Assembly: GCF_003951285.1 (NCBI RefSeq)
Contig: NZ_RXFQ01000001.1
Location: 248,001-312,000 of the forward strand
Length of the DNA: 64,000 nucleotides
Reading direction: 5' to 3'
From: Variovorax beijingensis
GTDB taxonomy: Bacteria > Pseudomonadota > Gammaproteobacteria > Burkholderiales > Burkholderiaceae_C
The stretch's first letter is position 1; every line of letters begins with the position of its first letter. The notes beneath the pieces are model-generated. The model worked only from the letters and a program-made list of their open reading frames with translations, was not told where the DNA came from and did no database searches. Positions 1 through 8,701 of this stretch are shown in pieces. The translations under genes and the position numbers were made by a program.

Positions 1-410
1 TGGGCCGAGAGCCCGACTTCTTCCCAGGCCTCGCGCAGTGCGGCCGCCGCGATGTTGGCGTCCTCGGGATCGACGCGCCCGCCCGGAAACGCCACCTGTC
101 CCGAATGGTTGGACAGGTGCGCCGTGCGCTCGGTCAGCAGCACGGTGGCGCCTTGCGCGCGCTGCACGATGGGCACCAGCACGGCCGCCTGCGCGGGGGC
201 GCGGTCGGTCAGGCGCGGCTCGCGCCGCAATTCGGGCGTCCACTCGGGCGGGGCGGCAAAGCGCCTGCGCAGGGCCTCGGTCGTCAATTGCGCGGTTGCC
301 ACGGCGGGCAGGCCGTCGGGGCCGCCGACCACAGGCGCCTCGCGCGGGTCGAACGGCAGCAGCGTGGGCGGCACCACGGCATTGACGGGTTCGACGGGAG
401 CGAGTTGCAT
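1..410 (-). CDS. Nudix hydrolase, CoA pyrophosphatase (NudL-like), 3' end outside window
   Basis: The reading frame starts at the ATG at 410 and runs off the left edge, giving the first 136 residues. It shows the CoA-pyrophosphatase signature: [20 protein letters not shown], then the first part of a Nudix box with REAWEEVGL. In this family the REx2EE residues bind the metal, and the enzymes cleave CoA or acyl-CoA to 3',5'-ADP and phosphopantetheine. About 75 residues precede the conserved core, rather long for the family. It is cytosolic and transcribed leftward, away from rplS, from which a hairpin terminator separates it. Function is assigned from the motif; the C-terminal half is not visible. 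Confidence 0.85.
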   Translation of the reverse strand, partial: MQLAPVEPVNAVVPPTLLPFDPREAPVVGGPDGLPAVATAQLTTEALRRRFAAPPEWTPELRREPRLTDRAPAQAAVLVPIVQRAQGATVLLTERTAHLSNHSGQVAFPGGRVDPEDANIAAAALREAWEEVGLSA

Positions 411-509
411 GGGGGCGGTGGAGTGGGTCAAGTGAGAGAGTTTCAGTGAAGGAGTAGAGCGTAAAAAAGCCGCGCTGTCTTTTTGCAAGAAGCGTGCACG
501 GCGCACAAC

Positions 510-540
510 GCAAAAAGCCGCCTGAGCGGCGGCTTTTTGC
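510..540 (-). terminator. Rho-independent terminator downstream of rplS
   Basis: A 13-bp perfect stem (510-522 paired with 528-540) has a 5-nt loop, and the A/T run forms the base of the stem. It lies 17 bases past the rplS stop codon and ends the rpsP-rimM-trmD-rplS transcript. Confidence 0.8.
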
Positions 541-556
541 ACGGCAGGAAGGCAGC

Positions 557-940
557 TTACTTGGCGGCCGATGCTGCTTGCGACTTGCCCGGCAGCTTTT
601 CCTTGATGCGTGCCGAACGGCCGCTGCGCTCGCGCAGGTAGTACAGCTTGGCGCGGCGCACATCGCCACGGCGCTTGACTTCGATGCCGGCGATCAGCGG
701 GCTGTAGGTCTGGAACGTACGCTCCACGCCTTCGCCGCTGGAGATCTTGCGCACCGTGAAGCCGCTGTTGAGGCCGCGATTGCGCTTGGCGATCACGACG
801 CCTTCGTAGGCCTGCACGCGCTTGCGGGTGCCTTCGACGACGCTCACGCTGACGATGACCGTGTCACCGGGCATGAAATCGGGGATCTTCTTGCCGAGGC
901 GGGCGATTTCTTCCTGCTCGAGGGTTTCGATGAGGTTCAT
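557..940 (-). CDS. rplS: 50S ribosomal protein L19
   Basis: This 127-residue protein has the typical L19 length and starts [15 protein letters not shown]. Core segments such as [20 protein letters not shown] and [20 protein letters not shown] are clearly L19. L19 sits at the 30S-50S interface of the ribosome. The start at 940 is chosen because upstream in-frame codons add residues unlike the family's N-terminus. It is the last gene of the rpsP-rimM-trmD-rplS operon, is separated from trmD by about 120 bases, and is followed by a strong hairpin terminator. A TATAAT-like hexamer at the end of trmD may give it an extra promoter. Confidence 0.97.
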   Translation of the reverse strand: MNLIETLEQEEIARLGKKIPDFMPGDTVIVSVSVVEGTRKRVQAYEGVVIAKRNRGLNSGFTVRKISSGEGVERTFQTYSPLIAGIEVKRRGDVRRAKLYYLRERSGRSARIKEKLPGKSQAASAAK

Positions 941-1062
941 GATTTCCTGATATTCGATCGTGCTCGCGCTACACAAAAGGCGCCTTCGGTTTCATTGCTC
1001 TTCCATCGCTGGATGAAAGCAACAAGCCAGGCGCGGCCGGGCAGAGGATCGGGGAACCGAGG

Positions 1063-1068
1063 ATTATA
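1063..1068 (-). promoter_or_regulatory. Possible -10 element for rplS
   Basis: Read on the minus strand this is a perfect TATAAT overlapping the trmD stop codon, about 125 bases before the rplS start. AT-rich hexamers are rare in this GC-rich sequence. No convincing -35 lies 16-18 bases upstream, so this is only a candidate. Confidence 0.3.
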
Positions 1069-1810
1069 GCTTTTTTTTCAGCGCTGCCTCATCGACCCTG
1101 CTCAGGCGGCCGGCGGCGCGTGCGGCGGCAATCAGGTCGGGCCGCCGCGCGGCCGTGATGGCCAGGCGCTGGTCGCGGCGCCAGCGCTCGATCTGCACGT
1201 GGTGCCCTGACAGCAGCGGCGCCGGCACGCCCTGCCCGTTCCATTGCTCCGGCCGGGTGTAGTGCGGGCAGTCGAGCAATCCGTCGAGCGAAGGATTGAA
1301 GCTGTCCTGCACATGGCTGGCCTCGTCGCCCAGCACGCCGGGCTGCAGCCGCGCCACGGCATCGAGCAGCGCCATGGCCGCGATCTCACCGCCCGAAAGA
1401 ACGAAGTCGCCCAGGCTGATCTGGTGCGTCACGCGCGTGTCGATGAAGCGCTGGTCGATGCCTTCGTAGCGGCCGCAGACCAGCACCGCGCCCTCGCTGG
1501 CCGACCAGCGCTCGACCGCTTCGTGGCGCAAAGTCTCGCCGATGGGGGAGAACAGCACGACCGGCGCCCGGGATCCGCGCGCGGCCAGCGCCGCGTCAAG
1601 GCAGGCCGAGAGCGGCTCGGCCATCATCACCATGCCGGGTCCGCCGCCAAAGGGCCGGTCATCGACGCGCTTGTAGTTGCCCTGCGCGAAGTCGCGCGGG
1701 TTCCAGAGCACGACCTCGACCTGCTTGGCCTCGTAGGCGCGGCGCGTCACGCCGCTGGCCATGAAGGGCGCGAACAGTTCGGGAAACAGCGTGAGGACGT
1801 CGAAGCGCAT
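1064..1810 (-). CDS. trmD: tRNA (guanine-N1-)-methyltransferase TrmD
   Basis: TrmD methylates G37 of tRNAs with G at position 36, which prevents +1 frameshifting; it uses S-adenosylmethionine through a SPOUT-type trefoil knot. The 248-residue protein begins [17 protein letters not shown] and contains [31 protein letters not shown] and the knot segment [11 protein letters not shown], all family hallmarks. Length is normal. It lies 15 bases downstream of rimM in the ribosomal operon rpsP-rimM-trmD-rplS and is presumably translated from that transcript. Confidence 0.97.
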   Translation of the reverse strand: MRFDVLTLFPELFAPFMASGVTRRAYEAKQVEVVLWNPRDFAQGNYKRVDDRPFGGGPGMVMMAEPLSACLDAALAARGSRAPVVLFSPIGETLRHEAVERWSASEGAVLVCGRYEGIDQRFIDTRVTHQISLGDFVLSGGEIAAMALLDAVARLQPGVLGDEASHVQDSFNPSLDGLLDCPHYTRPEQWNGQGVPAPLLSGHHVQIERWRRDQRLAITAARRPDLIAAARAAGRLSRVDEAALKKKL

Positions 1811-1825
1811 GCGCGCGAGCCCCGG

Positions 1826-2380
1826 TCAGTATTCAGGCTGCCAGTCGACCGTGATGAGGCGGCCGGCGAGGTCGACCTTGTCGACGAAGACCGAGACGAA
1901 GGGCACCATGCGTTCGATGGCCTTGCCGTCTTCCTCGGCCGCGAGCACCAGCGTGGTCTGCGGGCCGGTGGCGAGCAGCTCGCGCACCGTGCCGAGCGGC
2001 ACGCCTTCGCGGTTGACCACCGAAAGGCCGATCAGGTCGACCCAGTAGTACTCGTCGTCGCCGGCCGTGGGAAAGCTCGAGCGCGGCACGAACACGCGCG
2101 CGCCGCGAAGCGCCTCGGCCGCATTGCGGTCGGGCACGTCCTCGGAGGAGGCGACGATGCAGTCGGAGTGTTCCTTGGCTTCGCGGATCGCGAGCCGGAA
2201 AGCTGCGGTTGCCGAGGCTCCGGGAGCCTGCAGGAACCAGCGCTTGGAAGAAAAAAGCGCCTCGGGCTGGGCGCTGTGGGGCAGGACCTTGAACCAGCCC
2301 TTGATGCCCCATGCATCGGCGATGCGTCCTACCTCGATCGCATCCGCCGGCAATTCGGCGGCTTCGAGTGCGGGCAGCAT
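1826..2380 (-). CDS. rimM: Ribosome maturation factor RimM
   Basis: RimM binds S19 and helps mature the 30S head. The 184-residue protein carries the N-terminal RimM barrel (EVGRIADAWGIKGWFKV, about residues 16-32) and the C-terminal PRC-like part with YYWVDLIGLSVVN and DWQPEY at the end. The family usually runs 170-190 residues. It lies between rpsP (17 bases upstream) and trmD (15 bases downstream), the usual operon order. A shadow frame on the other strand was ignored because this frame carries the family motifs. Confidence 0.95.
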   Translation of the reverse strand: MLPALEAAELPADAIEVGRIADAWGIKGWFKVLPHSAQPEALFSSKRWFLQAPGASATAAFRLAIREAKEHSDCIVASSEDVPDRNAAEALRGARVFVPRSSFPTAGDDEYYWVDLIGLSVVNREGVPLGTVRELLATGPQTTLVLAAEEDGKAIERMVPFVSVFVDKVDLAGRLITVDWQPEY

Positions 2381-2396
2381 CGGCGTGCCGGGCAGC

Positions 2397-2660
2397 TTAG
2401 GCAGCTGCCTTGGGGGCTGCTGCAGCGGCTTGCTTGATCAGGCGCAGGACCGTGGGCGAAGCTTGTGCGCCAACGCTCTTCCAGTAGGCCAGGCGGTCCT
2501 GGGCAATACGGATGCTTTCTTCGTTTTCCTTGGCGGTCGGGTTGTAGAAACCCAGGCGCTCGATGAAGCGGCCATCGCGGCGAACGCGCTTGTCCGACAC
2601 GACGATGTTGAAGAACGGACGGCCTTTGGAGCCGCCGCGGGAGAGTCGAATGACGACCAT
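2397..2660 (-). CDS. rpsP: 30S ribosomal protein S16
   Basis: The 87-residue protein starts [20 protein letters not shown] and continues with [20 protein letters not shown], unmistakably S16, which stabilises the 5' domain of the 30S subunit. A short alanine/lysine-rich tail ends the protein, as is common in beta-proteobacteria. It is the first gene of the rpsP-rimM-trmD-rplS operon; a TATAAT-containing promoter candidate lies about 120 bases upstream, leaving a fairly long leader. Confidence 0.97.
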   Translation of the reverse strand: MVVIRLSRGGSKGRPFFNIVVSDKRVRRDGRFIERLGFYNPTAKENEESIRIAQDRLAYWKSVGAQASPTVLRLIKQAAAAAPKAAA

Positions 2661-2780
2661 GATTTATCCTTGGGTGGTGCAGCAAGCCCGTTGTTTGACA
2701 AGAGGCCCGCTCACAGTGTTCTTTCAACGTCGAGACACGCGACATGGCCACCCGGCCAGCGACACGCTGAAAAGCCTGCG

Positions 2781-2809
2781 ATTATAGCCCGACCCGCGTT
2801 TTCTCCGAA
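2781..2809 (-). promoter_or_regulatory. Promoter candidate for rpsP operon
   Basis: On the minus strand a perfect -10 TATAAT (2786-2781) is preceded, 17 bases away, by TTCGGA (2809-2804), a weak match to the -35 consensus. It faces rpsP and would give a leader of about 110 bases. Confidence 0.5.
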
Positions 2810-2843
2810 TTTCCGCGCTTGCCGCGTTCCGTTTGCCACCTGC

Positions 2844-3368
2844 ATGACCCTCACCATCCGCCCCAGCCGCGACCAAGACATCGCGGCCATCACGGCCATC
2901 TACGCCCACCACGTGCTGAACGGCACCGGCACCTTCGAGACCGAAGCGCCCTCTGCCGCCGACATGGCCGCGCGCCGCGCCGACGTGCTCGGCAGGAACC
3001 TGCCCTACCTCGTGGCCGAAGAAAATGGCGAGGTGTTGGGTTTTGCCTACTGCAACTGGTTCAAGCCGCGCCCGGCCTACCGCTTTTCGGCCGAAGACTC
3101 GATCTACATGTCCGAAGCCGCACGCGGCAAGGGCCTGGGCGCCCAACTGCTGGCCGCCCTCTCGCAGGCCGCCGAGGCGGCGGGCGTGCGCAAGCTGATT
3201 GCCGTCATCGGCGATTCGGCCAACGCCGGCTCGGTCGGCGTGCACCGCAGCCAGGGCTTCACGCACGTGGGCGTGCTCAAGGACTGCGGCTGGAAGTTCG
3301 GCGAATGGCGCGACGTGGTCCTGATGGAAAAGGTGCTCGGCGAAGGCAGCACCACCCAACCCGAATGA
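2844..3368 (+). CDS. GNAT N-acetyltransferase, phosphinothricin acetyltransferase-like
   Basis: This 174-residue protein has the GNAT fold. It begins MTLTIRPSRDQDIAAITAIY and shows the phosphinothricin-acetyltransferase-type features GTGTFETEAP, YRFSAEDSIYMSEAARGKGL (acetyl-CoA binding loop ARGKGLG) and the ending GEWRDVVLME. Relatives such as Pat/MddA acetylate phosphinothricin or methionine sulfone and sulfoximine with acetyl-CoA; the real substrate here is unknown. Its TGA overlaps the ATG of the downstream TM2 gene (ATGA), so the two are probably co-transcribed. Confidence 0.85.
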   Translation: MTLTIRPSRDQDIAAITAIYAHHVLNGTGTFETEAPSAADMAARRADVLGRNLPYLVAEENGEVLGFAYCNWFKPRPAYRFSAEDSIYMSEAARGKGLGAQLLAALSQAAEAAGVRKLIAVIGDSANAGSVGVHRSQGFTHVGVLKDCGWKFGEWRDVVLMEKVLGEGSTTQPE

Positions 3369-3811
3369 AAAACAAGACCATTGCCGCCTGGCTCTCCTTC
3401 CTGGGAGGCCCGCTGGGCCTGCACCGCTTCTACCTGCGCGGCATCGGCGACTGGTTCGGCTGGCTGCTGCCCATTCCCACCGCGCTGGGCCTGTACGGCA
3501 TCGAGCGCGCGCGCATGTACGGCCTGGACGACGGCTGGAGTTGGGTGCTGATTCCGCTACTGGGCTTCACCATCGCAGGATGCGCGCTGACGGCCATCGT
3601 CTACGGCCTCATGACGCCCGAGAAGTGGAACGCCCGCTTCAACGGCGGCGCACCTTCGGACGCCGCGCCGGGCCGCACGAACTGGGCCACGATCGGCGCC
3701 GTGGTGCTGGCACTCCTGTTCGGCACCACGGTGCTGATGGCCAGCATCGTGTTCAGCTTCCAGCGCTACTTCGAACACCAGGTCGAGGAAGGCCGGAAGA
3801 TCTCACAGTAA
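3365..3811 (+). CDS. TM2 domain-containing membrane protein
   Basis: The 148-residue protein starts MKNKTIAAWLSFLGGPLGLH, followed by RFYLRG, the TM2-domain motif (GG.xG.HRFYLG) with two closely spaced membrane segments. A further hydrophobic segment lies near residues 59-78 (VLIPLLGFTIAGCALTAIVY), and another (TIGAVVLALLFGTTVLMASI) near 107-127. It overlaps the preceding acetyltransferase by four bases. TM2 proteins have no settled bacterial function; the pairing with an acetyltransferase may only reflect shared transcription. Confidence 0.75.
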   Translation: MKNKTIAAWLSFLGGPLGLHRFYLRGIGDWFGWLLPIPTALGLYGIERARMYGLDDGWSWVLIPLLGFTIAGCALTAIVYGLMTPEKWNARFNGGAPSDAAPGRTNWATIGAVVLALLFGTTVLMASIVFSFQRYFEHQVEEGRKISQ

Positions 3812-3837
3812 GTGTTGCGCCCGAAGGCTGCGCAGCC

Positions 3838-4848
3838 TCAGAAAATCTGCCAGCTGAACCAGTAGGCAATCGCCGCAACGAAAGCCGACGCCGGGATCGT
3901 GAAGATCCAGGCCCAGACGATGTTGCCCGCCACGCCCCAGCGCACGGCGCTCGCGCGCTGCGCCGAGCCCACGCCGACGATGGCGCCGGTGATGGTGTGG
4001 GTGGTCGACACGGGAATGCCCAGCGCGGTGGCCAGGAACAGCGTGATCGCGCCGCCCGTCTCCGCGCAGAAGCCGCCCACGGGCTTGAGCTTGGTGATCT
4101 TCTGGCCCATGGTCTTCACAATGCGCCAGCCGCCGAACATGGTGCCCAGCGCGATGGCGGCATAGCAGCTCACGATGACCCAGTTCGGCGGCGCCGCGTC
4201 GCCGGCCGAGGCGTAGCCGGTGGCGATCAGCAGCATCCAGATGATGCCGATGGTCTTCTGCGCGTCGTTGCCGCCGTGGCCCAGGCTGTAGGCCCCGGCC
4301 GAAACCAGTTGCAGCCGCCGGAACCAGCGGTCCACGCGCGAGGGCGTGGCGCGCCGGAAGCCCCAGGCCACCAGCACCATCATCATCGAGCCCAGCAGAA
4401 AGCCGAGAAATGGCGAAACGAAGATGAAGGCCACGGTCTTCCAGATGCCGGAAGCCACCAGGCCGCCGGTACCGGTCTTGGCGATCACGGCGCCCACGAT
4501 GCCGCCGATCAGCGCGTGCGACGAGCTGCTCGGGATGCCGTAGTACCAGGTCACGAGGTTCCAGCTGATGGCGCCCACGAGCGCGCCGAAGACCACGTGC
4601 ACATCGACCACGCCGGGCTGGGCAATGCCCTTGCCGACCGTTGCCGCCACGCTCAGGTGGAAGATGAAGATCGCGATCAGGTTGAAGAAGGCCGCGAACA
4701 GTACGGCATGGCCCGGCTTGAGCACGCCGGTCGACACCACGGTGGCGATCGAGTTCGCCGCGTCGTGGAAGCCATTCATGAAGTCGAACAAGATCGCCAG
4801 CGCGACCAGAATCATCACCACCCAGAGGGCGACCTGAACCGTTGCCAT
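3838..4848 (-). CDS. Inorganic phosphate transporter, Pit family
   Basis: This 336-residue inner-membrane protein is a low-affinity phosphate (metal-phosphate):H+ symporter of the PiT family. The duplicated family signature is visible: DFMNGFHDAANSIATVVSTG near residue 24 and GIPVSTTHTITGAIVGVG near residue 276, plus GIPSSSSHALIGGIVGAVI in the first half. Around nine or ten hydrophobic segments are seen. It lies 13 bases downstream of a DUF47 gene on the same strand, the classic Pit accessory arrangement. It converges on the TM2 gene, with 26 bases between stops. Confidence 0.93.
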   Translation of the reverse strand: MATVQVALWVVMILVALAILFDFMNGFHDAANSIATVVSTGVLKPGHAVLFAAFFNLIAIFIFHLSVAATVGKGIAQPGVVDVHVVFGALVGAISWNLVTWYYGIPSSSSHALIGGIVGAVIAKTGTGGLVASGIWKTVAFIFVSPFLGFLLGSMMMVLVAWGFRRATPSRVDRWFRRLQLVSAGAYSLGHGGNDAQKTIGIIWMLLIATGYASAGDAAPPNWVIVSCYAAIALGTMFGGWRIVKTMGQKITKLKPVGGFCAETGGAITLFLATALGIPVSTTHTITGAIVGVGSAQRASAVRWGVAGNIVWAWIFTIPASAFVAAIAYWFSWQIF

Positions 4849-4861
4849 CGATGGTTACCGC

Positions 4862-5506
4862 TCAGGAATTTTCGAGGACGATGCCCTCGATGACGTTGGC
4901 CACGTCCTCGCACTTGTCGGTGATCGTCTCGAGCAATTCGTAGATTGCCTTGAGCTTGATCACCTCGCGCACATCGGGCTCCTCGCGGAACAGCTTGCTC
5001 ATGGCGCTGCGCATCACGCGGTCGGCATCAGACTCGAGGCGGTCGATTTCCTCGCAGGTCTTGAGCGTGGCCTCGGCCACCGCCGGGTCGGCGATCTTGC
5101 CGAGGAACTTGACGGCGTCCTTGAGGCGGTCGCAGCACTTCACGCTCAGGGCGGTGAGGCGCACGATCTCGTCGGTCATGTGGCGCACGTCGTACAGCGC
5201 CATGGTCTCGGCCGAGTCCTGGATCAGGTCGGCCACGTCGTCCATCGTGTTGATGAGCTTGTGGATCTGCTCGCGGTCGATCGGCGTGATGAAGGTCTTG
5301 TGGATCAGCCGGTTGACGTCGTGCGTGACGCGGTCGGCCGCACGCTCGGCATTGTCGACGTCGCGGTTGTACTGCTCGCGCAGGTGCACGTCGCTGTAAT
5401 TGGCCACGAGTTGCTCGAACGCCCGCGCCGCTTCGACGATGCGCTCGGCGTGCTGGTTGAACATCTCGAAAAAATTCCCCTCGCGGGGCAGCAGCTTGCC
5501 GAACAT
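4862..5506 (-). CDS. DUF47 (PhoU-like) Pit accessory protein
   Basis: The 214-residue, mostly helical protein starts MFGKLLPREGNFFEMFNQHA and resembles the DUF47/YkaA (PhoU-like) family. These cytosolic proteins are usually encoded next to Pit transporters and are thought to regulate them. Acidic metal-coordinating helices, for example DTMDDVADLIQDSAE and KCEDVANVIEGIVLE, are typical of PhoU-like folds. The start at 5506 is preferred because upstream in-frame sequence is unrelated to the family N-terminus. It precedes the pit gene by 13 bases and was almost certainly co-transcribed with it. Confidence 0.9.
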   Translation of the reverse strand: MFGKLLPREGNFFEMFNQHAERIVEAARAFEQLVANYSDVHLREQYNRDVDNAERAADRVTHDVNRLIHKTFITPIDREQIHKLINTMDDVADLIQDSAETMALYDVRHMTDEIVRLTALSVKCCDRLKDAVKFLGKIADPAVAEATLKTCEEIDRLESDADRVMRSAMSKLFREEPDVREVIKLKAIYELLETITDKCEDVANVIEGIVLENS

Positions 5507-5621
5507 GGCTCTCTCCTGGGTTCGCGGCTGCCACAAATGTGTGACAACGTCATGAAAAACCGCGCAAGTGTAATGGGCGAAACAAAGCCGCCCGGCCGAC
5601 GGGGCTCACCGCCCCGCCTGC

Positions 5622-6242
5622 TCAGTCGCGAATCCGCTCGATGACCTGCGAGGAAACGCGGGCAAGCGCCGCGCGCGGCACCTTGTCGGGCGCGATCTCG
5701 GCGAGCGGCTTCAGCACGAAGGCGCGGTCGCGCATGCGCGGATGCGGCAAGGCCAGCGCGGGCGTGTCCTTGATCGCATTGCCGTGCATCAGCAGGTCGA
5801 GGTCGAGCGTGCGCGGCGCATTGGGAAAGGGCCGCTCGCGGCCGGCCTGCTCCTCGAGCAGGTGCAGCTCGGCCAGGAAGGCCTCGGCCGTGAGCCCGGT
5901 CCGCACGGCCACCACGGCGTTGATGAAATCGGGCCCGGTCGCATCGACCGGCGCGCTGCGGTAGAGCGACGAGCGCGCCGTCACCACGGTGCGCTCGATG
6001 GTGCCGATGGCGTCCATGGCCGCCGTCACGGCGGCCCGGGCGTCGCCGAGGTTGGCGCCGATGGCGACGAAGGCCTGCACGGTCGGATAGTCCTCGCGCG
6101 TGCGGCGGGCGGGCGCCCCCGCAGACCCCGCCTTGCCCGCAGGCCGGGCGGGCGGGCGCCGTGCGGGCGCCGGTCCGCCGCTCTTCGGCTTCGGCGAAGC
6201 GCCGCCGCTCTTGCCGTCCTTCGGCCGGTTCGGTGCGCTCAT
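5622..6242 (-). CDS. folK: 2-amino-4-hydroxy-6-hydroxymethyldihydropteridine diphosphokinase
   Basis: FolK transfers pyrophosphate from ATP to the pterin precursor in folate synthesis. The catalytic domain begins near residue 53 (FVAIGANLGD) and contains SLYRSAPVDATGPDFINAVV, then the signature RPFPNAPRTLDLDLLMHG and PHPRMRDRAFVLKPLAEIAP. The protein is 206 residues, about 45 longer than E. coli FolK, because residues 1-50 are a low-complexity, basic Pro/Ala/Lys/Arg tail. Its ATG overlaps the pcnB stop (ATGA), so pcnB and folK are translationally coupled; that arrangement recurs in proteobacteria. A later start near residue 52 is possible but no suitable start codon is evident there. Confidence 0.95.
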   Translation of the reverse strand: MSAPNRPKDGKSGGASPKPKSGGPAPARRPPARPAGKAGSAGAPARRTREDYPTVQAFVAIGANLGDARAAVTAAMDAIGTIERTVVTARSSLYRSAPVDATGPDFINAVVAVRTGLTAEAFLAELHLLEEQAGRERPFPNAPRTLDLDLLMHGNAIKDTPALALPHPRMRDRAFVLKPLAEIAPDKVPRAALARVSSQVIERIRD

Positions 6243-7876
6243 TCGGCTGCGGCGCTCCCGCCGCCCTCGCCGCCACCATCACCACCACCTCCGGTGCGCG
6301 GCTTGCGGCGACGGCGGCGCTTGCGCGGCGCAGCCGGCTCGCCATCGGGCGGCACGGCACCGGCCTCGACTTCGACTTCGGCCTCGCCGTCCTGCCGCGC
6401 GTCGGCATCGGGCTGGCGCTGGCGCGCCGCCGGTTCGCCGCGGGAGGGCTTGGGCGCCACCGGGTCGCGAGTTCGCACGCGCTGACGGGTCTTCTGCTCG
6501 TCGCGCACCTGCTCCAGCAGGTCTTGCTGGCGCACGTCGTCGGCAGTGCTGAACTCCTGCCACCACTCGGCAATGGCCTCGCTGACCTCGCCCACGTCGG
6601 CGCGCAGGCGCATGAAGTCGAAGGCTGCACGAAACCGCGCCTGGTCCACCAGGCTGTAGGGAGTGGAGCCGGTGCGCTTGTCGAAGCGCGGCTGCATCAT
6701 CCAGATCTCGCGCATGTCGGCAGCGAGCTTGCCGCGGCCCGACACATCGCCGATGCGGGCGTTGAACACGTCGTCGATCGCGTCCTGCAGCGCCGGGAAC
6801 GGCGGCTGCGGGCGCTGGCCGCGCTGGCCCTCGACGCGCTGGGCCCAGCCGTCGCGCACGTCGGCCCACAGCACGCAGGCCAGAAGGAAGCTCGGCGCCA
6901 CGGGCTTGCCTTCGCCGACGCGGCGGTCGGTGTCCTGCAGCGCCGCCTTCACGAAGGGCTGATCGGCCCGCTCCACCACCACGTCGAGCAGCGGATAGAT
7001 GCCCTTGGCGAGGCCAAGCTTGCGCAGCTGCTCGACCGTGGCAATGGCATGGCCGGTCTGCAGCAGCTTGAGCATTTCGTCGAACAGGCGGCTCTGCGGC
7101 ACGTCGGCCAGCAGCTTGCTCGACTCGACCAGCGGCGCGGCCGTCTTGGCTTCCATCTTGAAACCGAGCGCCGCGAGCTTGGCCGAGAAGCGAATGGCGC
7201 GGATGATGCGCACCGGGTCTTCGCGGTAGCGCGTGGCCGGATCGCCGATCATGCGCAGCGTGAGCTTCTGGGCGTCGCGGATGCCGTTGTGGTAGTCGAC
7301 CACGACCTGGTTGGCCGGGTCGTAGTACATGGCGTTCACGGTGAAGTCGCGGCGCGCCGCGTCTTCCTCCTGCGGGCCCCAGACGTTGTCGCGCAGCACG
7401 CGGCCGCTGGCGTCCACCGCATGCTTCATGCTCGCGAGCTCGCCCTTGCTGGTGCGCTCGTTGCCGGCCACCTGCTCGGCGGCGGCATTGTCCATGTAGG
7501 CGCGGAAGGTCGAGACCTCGATCACCTCGTGCTCGCGGCCGCGGCCGTACACCACGTGCACGATGCGAAAGCGCCGCCCGATGATGAAGGCGCGCCGGAA
7601 GAGCGACTTGACCTGCTCGGGCGTGGCGTTGGTGGCCACGTCGAAATCCTTGGGGCGCAGCCCCAGCAGCAGGTCGCGCACCGCGCCGCCCACCACGTAG
7701 GCCTCGTAGCCCGCCTGCTGGAGCGTGGTGACGACGTTCCTGGCACGTTCGTCGACCAGGGCTGGATCGATCTTGTGAACCTCTGCCGGCACCTCCTGGC
7801 GCTTGCCGAAGCGGCCCTTGCCCTGTGCGCCGCCGGCCGATTTGCCGAGCAGCTTGTCGATGAATTTCTTGATCAT
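6239..7876 (-). CDS. pcnB: Poly(A) polymerase I
   Basis: PcnB adds 3' poly(A) tails to RNAs, marking them for decay. The nucleotidyltransferase domain is clear: AYVVGGAVRDLLLGLRPKDF (about residues 59-78) with the metal-binding DFD, followed by the RNA-binding region with IRAIRFSAKLAALGFKME. At 545 residues it is longer than E. coli PcnB because of an Arg/Glu-rich stretch after residue 470 and an Arg/Lys then Gly-rich C-terminus. It begins 19 bases downstream of hda and overlaps folK. Distinguished from CCA-adding enzymes by the PcnB-type C-terminal region and the pairing with folK. Confidence 0.95.
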   Translation of the reverse strand: MIKKFIDKLLGKSAGGAQGKGRFGKRQEVPAEVHKIDPALVDERARNVVTTLQQAGYEAYVVGGAVRDLLLGLRPKDFDVATNATPEQVKSLFRRAFIIGRRFRIVHVVYGRGREHEVIEVSTFRAYMDNAAAEQVAGNERTSKGELASMKHAVDASGRVLRDNVWGPQEEDAARRDFTVNAMYYDPANQVVVDYHNGIRDAQKLTLRMIGDPATRYREDPVRIIRAIRFSAKLAALGFKMEAKTAAPLVESSKLLADVPQSRLFDEMLKLLQTGHAIATVEQLRKLGLAKGIYPLLDVVVERADQPFVKAALQDTDRRVGEGKPVAPSFLLACVLWADVRDGWAQRVEGQRGQRPQPPFPALQDAIDDVFNARIGDVSGRGKLAADMREIWMMQPRFDKRTGSTPYSLVDQARFRAAFDFMRLRADVGEVSEAIAEWWQEFSTADDVRQQDLLEQVRDEQKTRQRVRTRDPVAPKPSRGEPAARQRQPDADARQDGEAEVEVEAGAVPPDGEPAAPRKRRRRRKPRTGGGGDGGGEGGGSAAAE

Positions 7877-7895
7877 TGTTGGTTGAAGCTCTTCT

Positions 7896-8597
7896 CTATT
7901 CGTTTTCGAGCATGGATCGGATCAGCGGGATCGTGATCGCGCGCTGTGTCTGCAGGGCATAGCCGTCGAGCTGCGTGAGCAGTTCCATCAGGCTGCCCAG
8001 GTCGCGGCTGAAGCGATGCAGCATGTAGTCGAGCACCTCGTCCGACAGCATGACGCCGCGCGTGTCGGCGGCCTGGCGCAGCACCGCGCGGCGTTCGCTT
8101 TCGCTCAGCACCTGCAGGTGGAACACATGGCCCCAGCCCAGCCGGGTGCGAAGGTCCTCGCGCAGCGGCAGGTCGGCCGGCGGCAGCGCGCCCGCGGCCA
8201 CGACGCCGCGCTGCAGCGTCTGCGCGTTGACGAACCAGTTGAAGGCCGCGTGCTGCTGCACGGCGGTGTAGAGGTGCACGTCGTCGAGCAGCACGGCACC
8301 CCAGCGCTCGTCGAATTCTGGCGGCTCCAGCAGGCCGGCATGCAGCCAGCCCACGCTCGCGCCCTGCTCCCGCAGTGCGACACGCACCGATTCGAGCAGA
8401 TGGGTCTTGCCGCTGCCGCCTTCGCCCCACAGGTAGGTCGGGACGGGAGAGTGAGGCACGGCGCTGCCGGCGCCGCCCACCCACAGTTGCAGGTGCCGCA
8501 GCGCCGCCTCGTTCGGGCCGGCAAAAAAAGCGTCGAAGCTGGGGCCCGTCGCAATGCCGATATCGAGCGCGAGCTGTTTCATCCCGGGAAGGTTCAT
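7896..8597 (-). CDS. hda: DnaA regulatory inactivator Hda
   Basis: Hda is a DnaA-like AAA+ protein that, with the beta clamp, triggers ATP hydrolysis on DnaA. Near the N-terminus KQLALDIG resembles the clamp-binding motif. Walker A is GEGGSGKTHLLES and Walker B AVLLDDVHLY; the C-terminal arginine-rich region ends in ITIPLIRSMLE. From the ATG at 8597 the protein has 233 residues; a second ATG at 8582 (MKQLAL) is equally plausible and neither has a strong ribosome-binding site. It is divergent from purM, an arrangement common in Burkholderiales, and heads the hda-pcnB-folK run. Confidence 0.93.
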   Translation of the reverse strand: MNLPGMKQLALDIGIATGPSFDAFFAGPNEAALRHLQLWVGGAGSAVPHSPVPTYLWGEGGSGKTHLLESVRVALREQGASVGWLHAGLLEPPEFDERWGAVLLDDVHLYTAVQQHAAFNWFVNAQTLQRGVVAAGALPPADLPLREDLRTRLGWGHVFHLQVLSESERRAVLRQAADTRGVMLSDEVLDYMLHRFSRDLGSLMELLTQLDGYALQTQRAITIPLIRSMLENE

Positions 8598-8618
8598 GGA
8601 GGGGGCCCGGAGGGCCCT

Positions 8619-8624
8619 TAAAAT
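8619..8624 (+). promoter_or_regulatory. Possible -10 of the purM promoter
   Basis: TAAAAT lies about 80 bases before the purM start in the hda-purM divergent gap. No clear -35 accompanies it, so confidence is low. Confidence 0.25.
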
Positions 8625-8701
8625 CGTGAGGAATTCTATCGGCCCGGCCGCTTCGGTCGCCGGCGCCTCCACCTTCCCGCCCTTCTCGACACCGTCCGAC
8701 C

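Noticed and set aside
6281-6300. CACCATCACCACC run suggesting a repeat or tag
   Set aside because: Part of the Gly-rich C-terminal codons of pcnB read on the other strand.
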